A DNA stretch of 64,000 nt, taken from contig NZ_JAAAPN010000006.1 of the NCBI RefSeq assembly GCF_009909205.1, positions 124,001 to 188,000 of the forward strand. Direction: 5' to 3'. Position 1 is the first letter of the stretch, and every line of letters starts with the position of its first letter. Under the pieces are notes generated by a model. That model worked only from the letters and a program-made list of their open reading frames with translations. It ran no database searches and was not told where the DNA came from. A program made the position numbers and the translations under genes. This DNA comes from Aquabacterium fontiphilum (lineage in GTDB: Bacteria > Pseudomonadota > Gammaproteobacteria > Burkholderiales > Burkholderiaceae_C). Shown here piece after piece: positions 7,919 through 17,604 of this stretch.

Positions 7919-9205
7919 ATGAGCCACCACCCTGCGTCCGCCACAACATCGCCGGATCGATCCGCCACCGGCCTCGACCAAGCCTTCACGCTGTCACGCG
8001 GCCTCACCATCAAGAACCGCCTGGTCAAATCCGCCCTGCACGAATCCATGGGCGACAAGCAGGGGCGCCCGCGTGAATGCCTGTTGCCGCTCTACCGCGC
8101 CTGGGCGGACGGCGGCATCGGCCTGAGCATCACCGGCAACGTCATGGTCGACCAGCGCGCACGCAGCGAGCCCGGCAACGTGGTGGTCGAAGACGAACGC
8201 CACCTCGACTTTCTCAAGCGCTGGGCGCAGGCAGGCTCACGCAACGGCACGGCGCTGTGGATGCAGATCAACCACCCCGGCAAGCAGGCCATGGTCGGCC
8301 TCAACAAGGAGACCGTCGCGCCCTCGGCCATCCCCTTCAAGGCCGACTTGGCCCCGTTCTTCGCCACCCCGCGCGAGATGACGGAAGCCGAGATCGAAGA
8401 CGTGATCGCCCGGTTCGGCCGCACTGCGCGCATCGCCCAGGCAGCCGGCTTTGGCGGCGTGCAGATCCACGCGGCCCACGGCTACCTGATCAGCCAGTTC
8501 CTGTCGCCACACCACAACCGACGCACCGACGCGTGGGGCGGCAGCGCCGACAAGCGCCGCCGTTTCTTGATGGCCGTCTATCGCAGCATGCGCGAAGCTG
8601 TCGGGCCGGCGTTTCCGATCGGCATCAAGCTGAACTCGGCCGACTTCCAGCGGGGCGGCTTCAACGAGGCCGAGTCGATGGATGCCATCCTCGCCGTGGC
8701 CGAAGCCGGCATCGACATGGTCGAGATCTCGGGCGGCACCTACGAGGCGCCAGCCATGACCGGCTCGGAGGCCCCCGTCAAGGACAGCACCCGCCAGCGT
8801 GAGGCCTATTTCCTCGCCTTCGCCGAGCAGGTGCGTCGCCAGACCACGGTGCCGCTGATGGTCACGGGCGGCTTCCGTACTGTCGCCGGCATGCAGGCCG
8901 CCCTCGCCTCAGGCGACCTGGATTTCGTCGGCCTGGGCCGCCTGCTGTGCATCGACCCCGCCGTGCCGGAGCGCCTGCTGGCGGGACTGGACCCTCAGCA
9001 TGCCGTCTCACCCCGCATCAGCGGCATTGGCTACATCGACCGCTCACGCATGATGGAAGTGATCTGGTACAGCCATCAACTCATGCGCATTGCGCGCACC
9101 GGAGAGGCCCGCCCTGACGAGTCCGTGCTCAAGGTGGCCCTGGGATACCTCGTGGGCAATTTCCTCAAGGGCGAGTTCGGCCTGCCCAAGTTCCGCGCCA
9201 GTTGA
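7919..9205 (+). CDS. NADH:flavin oxidoreductase, Old Yellow Enzyme-like
   Basis: An FMN TIM-barrel oxidoreductase of 428 residues, longer than the NemA-like protein upstream. LTIKNRLVKSALHESMGD gives the FMN-binding start, FGGVQIHAAHGYLISQFLSP the catalytic His region, RRTDAWGGS a family signature, and VTGGFRT with LDFVGLGRLLCIDP the FMN phosphate site. The last 60 residues, past the barrel, carry a helical extension with no iron-sulfur cysteine cluster, which argues against a true 2,4-dienoyl-CoA reductase. The ATG at 7919 suits family N-termini; an upstream in-frame start at 7850 is weaker. Probably cotranscribed with the monooxygenase, consistent with reduction of an enone before or after Baeyer-Villiger oxidation. 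Substrate unknown. Confidence 0.88.
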   Translation: MSHHPASATTSPDRSATGLDQAFTLSRGLTIKNRLVKSALHESMGDKQGRPRECLLPLYRAWADGGIGLSITGNVMVDQRARSEPGNVVVEDERHLDFLKRWAQAGSRNGTALWMQINHPGKQAMVGLNKETVAPSAIPFKADLAPFFATPREMTEAEIEDVIARFGRTARIAQAAGFGGVQIHAAHGYLISQFLSPHHNRRTDAWGGSADKRRRFLMAVYRSMREAVGPAFPIGIKLNSADFQRGGFNEAESMDAILAVAEAGIDMVEISGGTYEAPAMTGSEAPVKDSTRQREAYFLAFAEQVRRQTTVPLMVTGGFRTVAGMQAALASGDLDFVGLGRLLCIDPAVPERLLAGLDPQHAVSPRISGIGYIDRSRMMEVIWYSHQLMRIARTGEARPDESVLKVALGYLVGNFLKGEFGLPKFRAS

Positions 9206-9210
9206 GGACC

Positions 9211-9243
9211 AGGTGAGCGCGAGGTGAGCGCCGGGTGAGCGCC
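9211..9243. repeat. Three tandem 11-base repeats
   Basis: AGGTGAGCGCG, AGGTGAGCGCC and GGGTGAGCGCC follow head to tail in the 57-base gap between convergent genes. Slippage origin is likely. No function is evident. Confidence 0.7.
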
Positions 9244-9262
9244 TGAGGCCTCGCCACCTCGG

Positions 9263-10486
9263 TCAATCGCAGCGCTCGACCGCCACCGCCGTGGCCTCGC
9301 CCCCACCGATGCACAGGCTGGCCACGCCACGGCGCAGGCCGTGGTGGCGCAGCGCGCCCAACAGGGTCACCAGAATGCGGGCGCCTGACGCGCCGATGGG
9401 GTGCCCCAGGGCGCAGGCGCCGCCATGCACGTTCACGCGCTCGTGGGGCAACGACAGCGCCTTCATCGCGGCCAGGGCCACCACGGCAAACGCCTCGTTG
9501 ATCTCCCACAGATCGACATCGGCCGTCGTCCAGCCCACACGGTCCAGCAGGCGCCGCATGGCACCCACGGGCGCCATGGTGAACCAGGCCGGGGCCTGCG
9601 CATGCGTGGCATGGCCGTGAATCACGGCCAACGGGGCCAGCCCGCGCACCTCGGCCTGCGAGCGGCGCATGAGCAGCAGCGCCGCAGCCCCGTCCGAGAT
9701 GGACGAGGCATTGGCCGCGGTGACGGTGCCATCCGGCGCGAAGGCCGGCTTGAGGGTCGGGATGCGCTCAAGCTGGGCCTTCAAGGGCTGCTCGTCGTGC
9801 GTGACCTCGATGGGCCCGCCCCGGCCAGCCACGCTCACCGGCGCCACCTCCCAATCAAAACGCCCCTCGCGGATCGCCTGCTGGGCGCGCACGGTAGAGG
9901 CCACGGCGTAGTCGTCCTGCTGCGCCCGGCTGAAACCGTGGTGTCGCGCGCACTCTTCGGCAAACGTGCCCATCAGGCGCCCACGCGTCTGCGATCCGTA
10001 GGCGTCTTCCAAGCCATCCAGAAACATGTGGTCCAGCATCTGGCCGTGGCCCAGGCGCTGGCCGCTGCGCGCCTTGGGCAGCAGGTAGGGCGCATTGCTC
10101 ATCGACTCCATGCCGCCAGCCAGGGCCCAGCCCATCGAGCCAGCCAGCAGCTGGTCGTGCGCCAGCATCACCGCCTTCATGCCCGAGCCACACACCTTGC
10201 TGACCCCTGTGCACGGCGTCCCCTCAGGCAGGCCTGCTTCCAAGGCCGCCTGGCGCGCAGGCGCCTGACCCAGACCGGCGGGCAGCACACAGCCCATCAG
10301 CACCTCGCCCTGCGCGGCCGATGCGTCATCGGGCCGCCAACCCGCACGGCCCAACGCGCCGCGCAAGGCCACGGCGCCCAAGGCTGGCGCGGTCAGCGAC
10401 GACAGGCTGCCCTGAAAGCCGCCCATCGGCGTGCGCGCCGCCGACACCACCACCACGGGGTCTGTGTTGCGTTCCATGGTGCTCAC
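9263..10486 (-). CDS. Acetyl-CoA C-acyltransferase (thiolase)
   Basis: Cleaves 3-ketoacyl-CoA or condenses two acetyl-CoA. 407 residues, a little longer than the usual 390-395. The nucleophile is Cys99 in [29 protein letters not shown] and CIGGGEATA supply the remaining active-site motifs. The start overlaps the stop of the enoyl-CoA hydratase gene as GTGA (GTG at 10486); an ATG at 10477 is an alternative. Tight coupling with the hydratase indicates a beta-oxidation or related acyl-CoA degradation pair. The sequence does not distinguish a degradative from a biosynthetic thiolase. Confidence 0.93.
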   Translation of the reverse strand: MSTMERNTDPVVVVSAARTPMGGFQGSLSSLTAPALGAVALRGALGRAGWRPDDASAAQGEVLMGCVLPAGLGQAPARQAALEAGLPEGTPCTGVSKVCGSGMKAVMLAHDQLLAGSMGWALAGGMESMSNAPYLLPKARSGQRLGHGQMLDHMFLDGLEDAYGSQTRGRLMGTFAEECARHHGFSRAQQDDYAVASTVRAQQAIREGRFDWEVAPVSVAGRGGPIEVTHDEQPLKAQLERIPTLKPAFAPDGTVTAANASSISDGAAALLLMRRSQAEVRGLAPLAVIHGHATHAQAPAWFTMAPVGAMRRLLDRVGWTTADVDLWEINEAFAVVALAAMKALSLPHERVNVHGGACALGHPIGASGARILVTLLGALRHHGLRRGVASLCIGGGEATAVAVERCD

Positions 10487-11271
10487 CGTTGGGTGAAGAC
10501 GGGCGGACGCTTGTCCAGGAAGGCCTGCATGCCTTCGCGCTGGTCCGCGGTGCCAAACAGCGAGTGGAACAGGTGGCGCTCGTAAGTCACCCCGTCGGAC
10601 AGGCCCGTCTCGAACGCACGGTTCACCGCCGCCTTGGCCATCATCACGCTGGGGCCGCTCATGGCACAGATCACGATCGCGGCCTCCAGGGCCTCATCCA
10701 GCAGCCGATCGGCCGGCACCACGCGCGAGACCAGCCCACTGCGCTCGGCCTCGGCTGCGTCGATCATGCGCCCGGTCAGCACCAGATCCATGGCCTTGGC
10801 CTTGCCGATGGCGCGTGGCAGACGTTGCGTGCCGCCCGCACCAGGGATGACCCCCAACTTGATCTCCGGCTGGCCGAAGCGGGCCGTGTCGGCTGCGATG
10901 ATCATGTCACACATCATTGCCAGCTCACAGCCGCCGCCCAGCGCAAAACCGGCCACCGCCGCGATCACCGGCTTGCGCACGCGGCGGATGGTCTCCCAGT
11001 TGTGCGTGACGAAGTCACCTTTGTAGGCATCCACGAAGCTCATCTGCGCCATGGCCGAGATGTCTGCGCCGGCCGCAAACGCCTTGGCGCTGCCTGTGAT
11101 GACGATGCAGCCGATGTCCTCGTCGGCATCGAATGCCAGCAGCGCCTCGCCCAGCTCGTTCATCAACTGGTCGTTCAGGGCGTTGAGCGCCTTCGGGCGG
11201 TTCAGCGTGATCAGGCCGGTGCGGCGGTCCCCCTCGCCACGCACCTCGGTCAGGATGGTCTCGAAAGCCAT
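10483..11271 (-). CDS. Enoyl-CoA hydratase
   Basis: A crotonase-fold enzyme of 262 residues that hydrates trans-2-enoyl-CoA. The oxyanion hole lies in [11 protein letters not shown] and [11 protein letters not shown], and both catalytic glutamates are present (CELAM and [19 protein letters not shown]). It is highly similar in build to the short-chain FadB1/EchA group. I place the start at 11271 because GAGGAG lies six bases upstream; the longer reading to 11292 lacks this. It lies 17 bases after the FHA-domain gene and overlaps the thiolase start, so all four genes from the protease down may form one transcript. Confidence 0.93.
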   Translation of the reverse strand: MAFETILTEVRGEGDRRTGLITLNRPKALNALNDQLMNELGEALLAFDADEDIGCIVITGSAKAFAAGADISAMAQMSFVDAYKGDFVTHNWETIRRVRKPVIAAVAGFALGGGCELAMMCDMIIAADTARFGQPEIKLGVIPGAGGTQRLPRAIGKAKAMDLVLTGRMIDAAEAERSGLVSRVVPADRLLDEALEAAIVICAMSGPSVMMAKAAVNRAFETGLSDGVTYERHLFHSLFGTADQREGMQAFLDKRPPVFTQR

Positions 11272-11288
11272 GGGCTGCTCCTCTACGG

Positions 11289-12332
11289 TCAATCTGCAAA
11301 ATCGCCGAGCGCGTCGTCCAGGTCGCCGCCTGTCGCTTCGGCCTCATCGCGACGCGCCCGCGCGTCCATTTCCGGGCGCCAGGCCCGCAGGTCTGCGGCC
11401 AGTGTCTCTACCGGTACCGGCGAGGCCAGTAGCCAACTGGGGGGCAACACGGTCGCAGCATAGGTCTCGGCAAACACGCTGCCCGTGGCCTGCTGGTTGA
11501 ACCAGCCCCGCAACCCGACGCCCGCGATGAACAGCGTCGCGAGGCCCGCAGCCAGAGCAGCGCGGTGGCCTGGCTGCAACACGCACAGATGCGCCCATAC
11601 CAGCCGGCACAGCACCGCCGCACCCACCCAGTCGGCCATGCGGGAAAGCACTGGCCACCCGAACATGAACGCCAGCGCTGGCAACGCCGCCACCACCGCA
11701 CTCCAGACCAGACCATGGATCAACGCCAACCGCAGGTGCGCCGCATACTGCAGGCGTCCCTGGAACAGCTTGCTGCCCAGCGACCACAACAGCGTCCAAC
11801 CCGCCACGACACCCGCCGTGATGAGCAGGCCAGACAGGTAGTCGCGCGCCGGCGTGCCGGGGTCCTGGTCGCGCCACATGTCCCAGAGCGTCCACAACAA
11901 GGTCAGCAGCGCCCAGGGCAACCAGCTGCGCCAGCCGGCCTGCCGCAGCACGGTCGCTTCAGCCACCGCGGCCTGCACCCCATGACGCCCCAATCGCCGC
12001 TCCGGTGCCACCGGATCCCCCGGCAAGCGCAACCGCAGACGCGTGTGGCCGAGACGCCAAACTGCGCCGGGCGGCAAGGGGCGCGACTCACCGGCCACGA
12101 GCGCCTTGGCCTCGATCAGGGCGCCATTGACCGTCTCGCCCACAGTGAGCACCGGGCCCGCCGCTTCCATGGTCAAGATGGCGTGCTCGGCCGCCGTGTA
12201 GGGATCATCCAGCCGAACATCGGCATCGAAAGCGCGACCAATCCGACACGGCCAGCTCTGCACAGGCCAGCTGTCCAACACCTGACCATGGGCATCAAGT
12301 TGCTCGATCAGCGCGACGGGGACGCGGTCCAT
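11289..12332 (-). CDS. FHA-domain integral membrane protein
   Basis: 347 residues. Residues about 22-105 look like a forkhead-associated phosphothreonine-binding domain: [23 protein letters not shown] carries the Gly-Arg and the downstream His, and [11 protein letters not shown] the later strand. Residues about 135-255 hold four to five hydrophobic helices (for example [17 protein letters not shown]), and the C-terminus is acidic. The start overlaps the protease gene by 25 bases, so the two are translationally coupled. FHA domains read Ser/Thr phosphorylation, but no kinase gene is in the window. The membrane part matches no family I can name. Confidence 0.75.
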   Translation of the reverse strand: MDRVPVALIEQLDAHGQVLDSWPVQSWPCRIGRAFDADVRLDDPYTAAEHAILTMEAAGPVLTVGETVNGALIEAKALVAGESRPLPPGAVWRLGHTRLRLRLPGDPVAPERRLGRHGVQAAVAEATVLRQAGWRSWLPWALLTLLWTLWDMWRDQDPGTPARDYLSGLLITAGVVAGWTLLWSLGSKLFQGRLQYAAHLRLALIHGLVWSAVVAALPALAFMFGWPVLSRMADWVGAAVLCRLVWAHLCVLQPGHRAALAAGLATLFIAGVGLRGWFNQQATGSVFAETYAATVLPPSWLLASPVPVETLAADLRAWRPEMDARARRDEAEATGGDLDDALGDFAD

Positions 12333-13762
12333 CCAAACCCCTTGATGTACGACTCCGCCAGCTTCAGCGCATTGTCGAAGGCCACGCCCCGTGCGTCGAA
12401 CCGCCCCAGCACCCCGCCGGTTGGGTCATCCAGCGTGAGCGCCAGCACCGACACGTCGTACAGGCCAGGCAGCTTGCGATAGGCGCTCATGCACACCACG
12501 GCGCGCAAGGGCAGCCCACCGCTGCGCACATAGCGCTCACTGCAGCGCGCCGCCGTACGGTGGCGTCCACCCGCGAACGCCTCGTTCGCAAAGCTGGCCG
12601 ACACCTGCCGCGCATACCGCCACGGACCGAGGCTGCGGCCATCGTAGATCTCATGGCGCGTCGACAGCACGCCCGTCGACAGAAAGCCGCCGACGAACAC
12701 GCCCTGGTTCATGCTGCATTCAGACCGCTCGAAACGCAGGCCTTTGGTTTCTGCGGGGCTGCTCTGCCCCCAGCAGCGCATGAACACCTCTTGCGGCACC
12801 GGCACACGGTAGCGCGGGTGCCCGCTGCTGCGCCAGGGCAAGGACAGAAAACGCTGCGTGAGTCCCGCCTGATAGACCGCCAGCTGTCGCCCGATCTCGG
12901 GATACAGCGAGGCCGTCACCGGCCTGGCCTGACGGGCCCGCACGAGCAACGCCTGTGCGCGTTCCGCCGGAACCAGAAAGCTCACCTGCTGTCCATCCAG
13001 CCGTGTGGCGACGTTCACCCCGATCACGCGCCCCTGGGCATCCAGCGCCGGCCCACCGCTCATGCCAGGGTTCAGCGAACCACTGAAAAAGATGCTCGGC
13101 ACGTGGCTGCGCTCCACCATGCCGTTGTAAACGCCCTCGACCACCGCAAAGCCGACATCCAACGGGTGACCCAGCGAGTACAGATGCTCGCCCTGCTCCA
13201 ACGGCTGCCCACCATCACGGAACGCCAACCCGACCGCGCCACGCCCCTGCGCGCCCTTGCTGGTGGCGCCTCCCGATGCGACGGGCCGCAGCACCGCCAG
13301 ATCGTTGACCACGTCGACAGCCAGCAAGCGCAACTCGCCGTGACGCCCATCGACGCGGCTGAAGGTCAAGCGGAAACGATCCGGCTCCAGCGCCGCCTGG
13401 CTGACCACGTGGAAGTTGGTGACGACGTCGCCTCCGTCGGCAACCACAAAGCCCGAGCCGACCGAGGTCTGGCTGCCTTGCCCGACCAGCAGCGTGCGCA
13501 CCTGGACGAGATCGGCCCGTACGCGCTCATACAGGCGTTGAGCGGTGGAAGACAGTGGTTGCGCCGGTGGCGCCGACAGCCCGGGATCCTGCAGGACGGG
13601 CGGGGGCCGCATGGCAGGTTCACCCGCGCGTGCCGCTTCGGTCTGCGCCTGCACCGTGGCAGCCTGCATCCCAACGAAGACGGTCACAGCCAGCGCCCAC
13701 CGACGGGCTCGGGTCAGGTAGGAGCGAGGCGCACGCAGGCGGCCGATGAGCAGCATGCCCAC
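12308..13762 (-). CDS. Exported trypsin-like serine protease
   Basis: 484 residues. An N-terminal hydrophobic segment (residues about 20-38, ending ATVQAQ) looks like a signal peptide, so it acts in the periplasm or outside. The chymotrypsin-fold triad is complete: His118 in TNFHVV, Asp154 in NDLAVL and Ser235 in NPGMSGGPAL. There is no PDZ domain, unlike DegP/DegQ. Instead, about 220 residues follow with several Cys residues and no recognised family. It overlaps the FHA-domain gene by 25 bases. It may be a regulated envelope protease whose partner senses phosphorylation across the inner membrane; this is inferred from linkage. Start 13762 or 13756. Confidence 0.85.
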   Translation of the reverse strand: MGMLLIGRLRAPRSYLTRARRWALAVTVFVGMQAATVQAQTEAARAGEPAMRPPPVLQDPGLSAPPAQPLSSTAQRLYERVRADLVQVRTLLVGQGSQTSVGSGFVVADGGDVVTNFHVVSQAALEPDRFRLTFSRVDGRHGELRLLAVDVVNDLAVLRPVASGGATSKGAQGRGAVGLAFRDGGQPLEQGEHLYSLGHPLDVGFAVVEGVYNGMVERSHVPSIFFSGSLNPGMSGGPALDAQGRVIGVNVATRLDGQQVSFLVPAERAQALLVRARQARPVTASLYPEIGRQLAVYQAGLTQRFLSLPWRSSGHPRYRVPVPQEVFMRCWGQSSPAETKGLRFERSECSMNQGVFVGGFLSTGVLSTRHEIYDGRSLGPWRYARQVSASFANEAFAGGRHRTAARCSERYVRSGGLPLRAVVCMSAYRKLPGLYDVSVLALTLDDPTGGVLGRFDARGVAFDNALKLAESYIKGFGWTASPSR

Positions 13763-13830
13763 ATTCTAGGTGCGCGCCGGGATGCGCCGTGAATGGCGCA
13801 CGATGTGTCTCAATCTGAGCCCAAAACAAC

Positions 13831-13861
13831 AAAGGCCCGCAGCACGTGGCTGAGGGCCTTT
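13831..13861 (-). terminator. Intrinsic terminator after tRNA-fMet
   Basis: On the minus strand the stem AAAGGCCC / GGGCCTTT is followed by GTTGTTTTGG. It lies 13 bases past the CCA end of the tRNA and separates it from the protease gene. Confidence 0.8.
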
Positions 13862-13874
13862 GTCACCAATGACT

Positions 13875-13951
<77 letters not shown>

Positions 13952-13963
13952 GCAGAGAAAGAG

Positions 13964-13993
13964 ATTATGGCACGTTTTGATTTATCGTGTCTA
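13964..13993 (-). promoter_or_regulatory. Promoter of tRNA-fMet
   Basis: On the minus strand TAGACA (13988-13993), an 18-base AT-rich spacer and CATAAT (13964-13969). Transcription should start near 13957, about 6 bases before the mature tRNA 5' end. Confidence 0.6.
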
Positions 13994-14023
13994 CACCGTT
14001 GCGAAAAAATCTTTTGGTGTCCA

Positions 14024-14059
14024 TCAACAACAAAGCCCGCGGCTCGCGCACGCGGGCTT
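14024..14059 (-). terminator. Intrinsic terminator of the ribosomal alpha block
   Basis: On the minus strand the perfect 9-base stem AAGCCCGCG / CGCGGGCTT with a 9-base loop runs into TTGTTGTTG. It begins 35 bases past the rplQ stop and ends the long ribosomal transcript. Confidence 0.8.
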
Positions 14060-14093
14060 GTGCAGCATGGGCCAGGCCCACGCAGCGACGTGC

Positions 14094-14483
14094 TTACTCG
14101 GCAGCGGCTTCGGCAGCAGCTTCTTCGGTGCGCTCGACCAGCTCCATGTAGGCCATGGGGGCGTTGTCGCCCACGCGGAAGCCCATCTTCAGGATGCGGG
14201 TGTAGCCGCCCGGACGCTGCGCGAAGCGCGGGCCCAGCACGGTGAACAGCTTGGTCACGTTGTCGCGGTTGCGCAGACGGGCAAACGCCAGACGGCGGTT
14301 GGCCACGCTGTCTTCCTTGGCCAGCGTGATCAGCGGCTCAACGACGCGACGCAGTTCCTTGGCCTTCGGCACGGTGGTCTTGATGGCCTCATGTTCCAAC
14401 AGCGAGTTGGCCATGTTGCGCAGCATCGCCAGGCGGTGCGAAGTCGTGCGGTTCAGTTTACGGAGTCCGTGTCCGTGACGCAT
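14094..14483 (-). CDS. rplQ: 50S ribosomal protein L17
   Basis: A large-subunit protein near the peptide exit tunnel. 129 residues, opening [20 protein letters not shown], the universal L17 start, with [26 protein letters not shown] next. The C-terminus is an Ala/Glu-rich tail ([10 protein letters not shown]). Last gene of the block, downstream of rpoA as in most Proteobacteria, and followed by the terminator at 14024-14059. Confidence 0.98.
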   Translation of the reverse strand: MRHGHGLRKLNRTTSHRLAMLRNMANSLLEHEAIKTTVPKAKELRRVVEPLITLAKEDSVANRRLAFARLRNRDNVTKLFTVLGPRFAQRPGGYTRILKMGFRVGDNAPMAYMELVERTEEAAAEAAAE

Positions 14484-14542
14484 GGTGCTTTCCTTTCCAT
14501 TTTAAAAACCGGCGGCCGTTTCAAGGTACCGCCGGGTGCACC

Positions 14543-14562
14543 GGACGCCCTCTGGGGCGTCC
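14543..14562 (-). other. Stem-loop between rpoA and rplQ
   Basis: An 8-base perfect stem, GGACGCCC / GGGCGTCC, with a 4-base loop in the 93-base gap. It lacks a T-tract on the transcribed strand, so it is more likely an RNA processing or stability element than a terminator. It could adjust the ratio of RpoA to L17. Confidence 0.45.
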
Positions 14563-14576
14563 ACCTTCAAAAAACT

Positions 14577-15572
14577 TCAGCGCTTGTCCAGGCCTTGGGG
14601 CGGCCAGGCTTCCAGACGGGAGCCCAGGGCCAGACCACGCGAGGCCAGCACTTCCTTGATCTCGTTGAGCGACTTGCGACCCAGGTTCGGGGTCTTGAGC
14701 AGTTCGGTCTCGGTACGCTGGATGAGGTCGCCGATGTAGTAGATGTTCTCGGCCTTGAGGCAGTTGGCCGAACGCACGGTGAGCTCGAGCTCGTCGACCG
14801 GGCGCAGCAGGATCGGGTCGAAGACCGGACCCGGTGCGGCGTAGTCGCCCGTGCCGCCACCCAGCGCGTCGGCAGGGCCTTCCAGCTGCGCGAACACAGC
14901 CAGTTGCTCGACCAGGATCTTCGCGGACATGCGGATCGCGTCCTCCGGCGAGATGGCGCCGTTGGTTTCGATCTCCATGACCAGCTTGTCCAGGTCGGTG
15001 CGCTGCTCCACGCGGGCGCTCTCGACGGTGTAGCTCACGCGCTTGACGGGCGAGAACGACGCGTCCAGCACGATACGGCCGATGGACTTGCTGCTCTCTT
15101 CGCCATAGCGACGCACGTTACCCGGCACATAACCACGGCCCTTCTCGACCTTGATCTGCATGTCGAGCTTGCCACCTTGCGACAGATGGGCAATGACGTG
15201 ATCGCGGTTGACGATCTCGACGTCATGCGGCGTCTGGATGTCGGCAGCCGTGACCGGGCCCTCGCCATCCTTGCGCAGCACCAGCGTGACTTCGTCGCGG
15301 TTGTGCAGACGGAACACCACGCCCTTGAGGTTCAGCATGATGTGAACCACGTCTTCCTGCACGCCATCGATGGCCGAGTACTCGTGCAGCACGCCGGCGA
15401 TCGTGACTTCCGTCGGCGCGAAACCCACCATCGACGACAGCAGCACGCGACGCAGCGCGTTGCCCAGCGTGTGACCATAGCCCCGCTCGAACGGCTCGAG
15501 CGTGACCTTGGCGCGGTGACCGCCGAGCGGCTCCACTTGGATGGCTTTGGGTTTCAGCAAATTGGTTTGCAT
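14577..15572 (-). CDS. rpoA: RNA polymerase alpha subunit
   Basis: 331 residues, typical length. The N-terminal assembly domain shows [18 protein letters not shown] and [21 protein letters not shown]. The C-terminal domain, which contacts UP elements and activators, has [22 protein letters not shown] and [21 protein letters not shown]. The gene lies between rpsD and rplQ as expected. The gap to rpsD is 149 bases, longer than in many relatives. Confidence 0.99.
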   Translation of the reverse strand: MQTNLLKPKAIQVEPLGGHRAKVTLEPFERGYGHTLGNALRRVLLSSMVGFAPTEVTIAGVLHEYSAIDGVQEDVVHIMLNLKGVVFRLHNRDEVTLVLRKDGEGPVTAADIQTPHDVEIVNRDHVIAHLSQGGKLDMQIKVEKGRGYVPGNVRRYGEESSKSIGRIVLDASFSPVKRVSYTVESARVEQRTDLDKLVMEIETNGAISPEDAIRMSAKILVEQLAVFAQLEGPADALGGGTGDYAAPGPVFDPILLRPVDELELTVRSANCLKAENIYYIGDLIQRTETELLKTPNLGRKSLNEIKEVLASRGLALGSRLEAWPPQGLDKR

Positions 15573-15721
15573 GAGGTCTTCCTGTCAATACCCTCGGCTC
15601 GTTACACCGATAAGGCTGCTGGACCAACCGGAACCACACTGGCTCCGGCCCTGAAAATCTGAATGCGGAAACGAGCAAGCGCGCACCGGCACCAGGCCAG
15701 CACGCGCCATGCGCGAACCGA

Positions 15722-16345
15722 TCAACGCGAATACAGTTCGACGATCAGCGATTCGTTGATGTCGGAGCCGAACTCGTCGCGGTCAGGCGACTTCTTGAAC
15801 GTGCCTTCCAGCTTGGCACCGTCCACTTGCACCCAGCTCGGCAGACCGATGGACTCGGCCAGCTTGAATGCTTCCTGCACGCGGGCCTGCTTCTTGGCCT
15901 TGTCGCGCACCGACACCACGTCACCCGACTTCACCAGGTACGACGGAATGTTCACGACTTCGCCGTTGACGACCACACCCTTGTGGCTCACCAACTGACG
16001 GGCTTCAGCGCGCGTCGAGGCAAAACCCATGCGGTACACCACGTTGTCCAGGCGCGATTCCAGCAGCAGCAGCAGGTTCAGGCCGGTGCTGCCCTTGCGG
16101 CGCTCGGCTTCAGCGAAGTAGCGGCGGAATTGCTTTTCCAGCACGCCGTACATGCGCTTGACCTTCTGCTTTTCACGCAGTTGCAGGCCGAAGTCAGAGG
16201 TGCGCGAGCCGGAGGTGCGACCGTGCTGGCCCGGCTTGGTGTCGAACTTGGCCTTGTCGCTGATGGGGCGACGGGCGCTCTTGAGGAACAGGTCGGTGCC
16301 TTCGCGGCGGGCCAGTTTGGCCTTGGGTCCGAGGTAACGTGCCAC
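15722..16345 (-). CDS. rpsD: 30S ribosomal protein S4
   Basis: Primary 16S rRNA-binding protein, 207 residues, starting [20 protein letters not shown]. The S4 RNA-binding domain is seen at [32 protein letters not shown]. In E. coli S4 also represses its own operon. Here a 272-base gap with a terminator-like hairpin separates it from rpsK, so rpsD-rpoA-rplQ may be expressed partly independently of the upstream genes. Confidence 0.99.
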   Translation of the reverse strand: MARYLGPKAKLARREGTDLFLKSARRPISDKAKFDTKPGQHGRTSGSRTSDFGLQLREKQKVKRMYGVLEKQFRRYFAEAERRKGSTGLNLLLLLESRLDNVVYRMGFASTRAEARQLVSHKGVVVNGEVVNIPSYLVKSGDVVSVRDKAKKQARVQEAFKLAESIGLPSWVQVDGAKLEGTFKKSPDRDEFGSDINESLIVELYSR

Positions 16346-16488
16346 GTTTCGTGTCCTTGTATGTCTGACGTCAGGGTCGCCTCGATGCGACCAGCCGACG
16401 CGAGTCTGCCAATACGGTTCGGCAAACAGTGGGCTTCAACAGATGTCGCCGCACGCGGGCCACAGACCCGCAGTCAGGCGACCACGAC

Positions 16489-16515
16489 AAAACTCGCCAT
16501 TGTACAGCGAGTTTT
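16489..16515. terminator. Bidirectional terminator-like hairpin between rpsK and rpsD
   Basis: The perfect 9-base stem AAAACTCGC / GCGAGTTTT has a 9-base loop. In either direction a T-run closes the stem. It sits in the 272-base rpsK-rpsD gap, 102 bases past rpsK, and could end or attenuate transcription inside the alpha block. No coding sequence is seen in the gap. Confidence 0.55.
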
Positions 16516-16617
16516 CAATCGAAAACCAAAACGGCTTTCGACAAAGCGAACACCCCGCCGACCGAACAGGCCAGCGAGGCGTGAGGCTTGCGATGCCAGC
16601 AGGCACCGCGACCGGCA

Positions 16618-17022
16618 TCAGATGCGGCGACGCTTCTGAGGGCGGCAGCCGTTGTGCGGCACGGGGGTCACATCCGAGATCGAGTTGATGCGGATGCCCA
16701 GCGAGGCCAGTGCACGAACCGACGACTCGCGGCCAGGACCGGGGCCCTTGATCTCGACGTCGAGGTTCTTGATGCCTTGCTCTTGAGCAGCGCGGCCGGC
16801 CACTTCAGCCGCCACCTGGGCTGCGAAGGGAGTCGACTTACGCGAGCCCTTGAAGCCCTGACCACCCGACGAAGCCCACGACAGGGCGTTGCCTTGACGG
16901 TCGGTGATGGTGATGATGGTGTTGTTGAACGATGCGTGCACGTGTGCAATGCCGTCCGCAATGTTCTTGCGGACCTTCTTGCTCACACGACGGGCAGCGC
17001 TGTTCGAAGGTGATTTAGCCAT
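16618..17022 (-). CDS. rpsK: 30S ribosomal protein S11
   Basis: Platform protein of the small subunit, 134 residues. [42 protein letters not shown] and [17 protein letters not shown] are the family motifs. The start at 17022 gives [19 protein letters not shown]. It lies 35 bases after rpsM. Confidence 0.99.
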   Translation of the reverse strand: MAKSPSNSAARRVSKKVRKNIADGIAHVHASFNNTIITITDRQGNALSWASSGGQGFKGSRKSTPFAAQVAAEVAGRAAQEQGIKNLDVEIKGPGPGRESSVRALASLGIRINSISDVTPVPHNGCRPQKRRRI

Positions 17023-17057
17023 GGTACTTTCTCTCGAACTCGGTCAAAGAAGCGCGA

Positions 17058-17420
17058 TCACTTCTTGCCAGCGATTGCCTTGCGCGGACCCTTGCGAGTA
17101 CGGGCGTTGGTGCGGGTGCGCTGACCGCGGCAGGGCAGGCCGCGGCGATGACGGAAGCCGCGGTAGCAGCCCAGGTCCATCAGGCGCTTGATGTTCATCG
17201 TGAGCTCGCGGCGCAGGTCACCTTCAATGGTGAGCTTGCCCACTTCTTCACGAAGCTTCTCCAGGTCGCTGTCGGTCAGTTCCTTGATCTTCTTGTTGAA
17301 GGGAATGCCTGCAGCCGTGCAGATCTTCTGCGCGGTGGTGCGACCAATGCCATAGATCGACGTCAAGCCAATTTCGGTGTGCTTGTGCGGCGGAATGTTG
17401 ATGCCAGCAATACGTGCCAT
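17058..17420 (-). CDS. rpsM: 30S ribosomal protein S13
   Basis: Head protein of the small subunit, contacting the 50S and P-site tRNA. 120 residues, [20 protein letters not shown], with [22 protein letters not shown] near the C-terminus. Between rpmJ and rpsK, the usual order. Confidence 0.99.
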   Translation of the reverse strand: MARIAGINIPPHKHTEIGLTSIYGIGRTTAQKICTAAGIPFNKKIKELTDSDLEKLREEVGKLTIEGDLRRELTMNIKRLMDLGCYRGFRHRRGLPCRGQRTRTNARTRKGPRKAIAGKK

Positions 17421-17458
17421 AACGGTCCTCTGAACGCGTGTGTCGCCAGGTCAGGCGA

Positions 17459-17572
17459 TCAGCCTTGACGCTGCTTGTGACGCGGGTCGGTGCAGATCAC
17501 GCGAACCACGCCCTTGCGGCGGATGATTTTGCAATTACGGCACATCTTCTTGACGGATGCCGAGACTTTCAT
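17459..17572 (-). CDS. rpmJ: 50S ribosomal protein L36, zinc-binding form
   Basis: 37 residues, starting [15 protein letters not shown]. The Cys11-x-x-Cys14, Cys27 and His32 set of the zinc-binding form is intact. A strong site, CAGGAGAAG, precedes the ATG at 17572. The gene follows secY directly; infA, which sits between secY and rpmJ in some relatives, is not present. A hairpin lies just upstream of the ribosome binding site (17587-17604). Confidence 0.96.
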   Translation of the reverse strand: MKVSASVKKMCRNCKIIRRKGVVRVICTDPRHKQRQG

Positions 17573-17586
17573 GGTCTTCTCCTGAA

Positions 17587-17604
17587 CCGTTGATCGCTCA
17601 ACGG
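17587..17604 (-). promoter_or_regulatory. Hairpin with GCGA tetraloop upstream of rpmJ
   Basis: On the minus strand CCGTTGA, loop GCGA (a GNRA tetraloop), then TCAACGG; the rpmJ ribosome binding site starts 3 bases later. Position and shape fit a translational control element for the downstream rpmJ-rpsM-rpsK genes. The binding protein, if any, is unknown. Confidence 0.45.
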
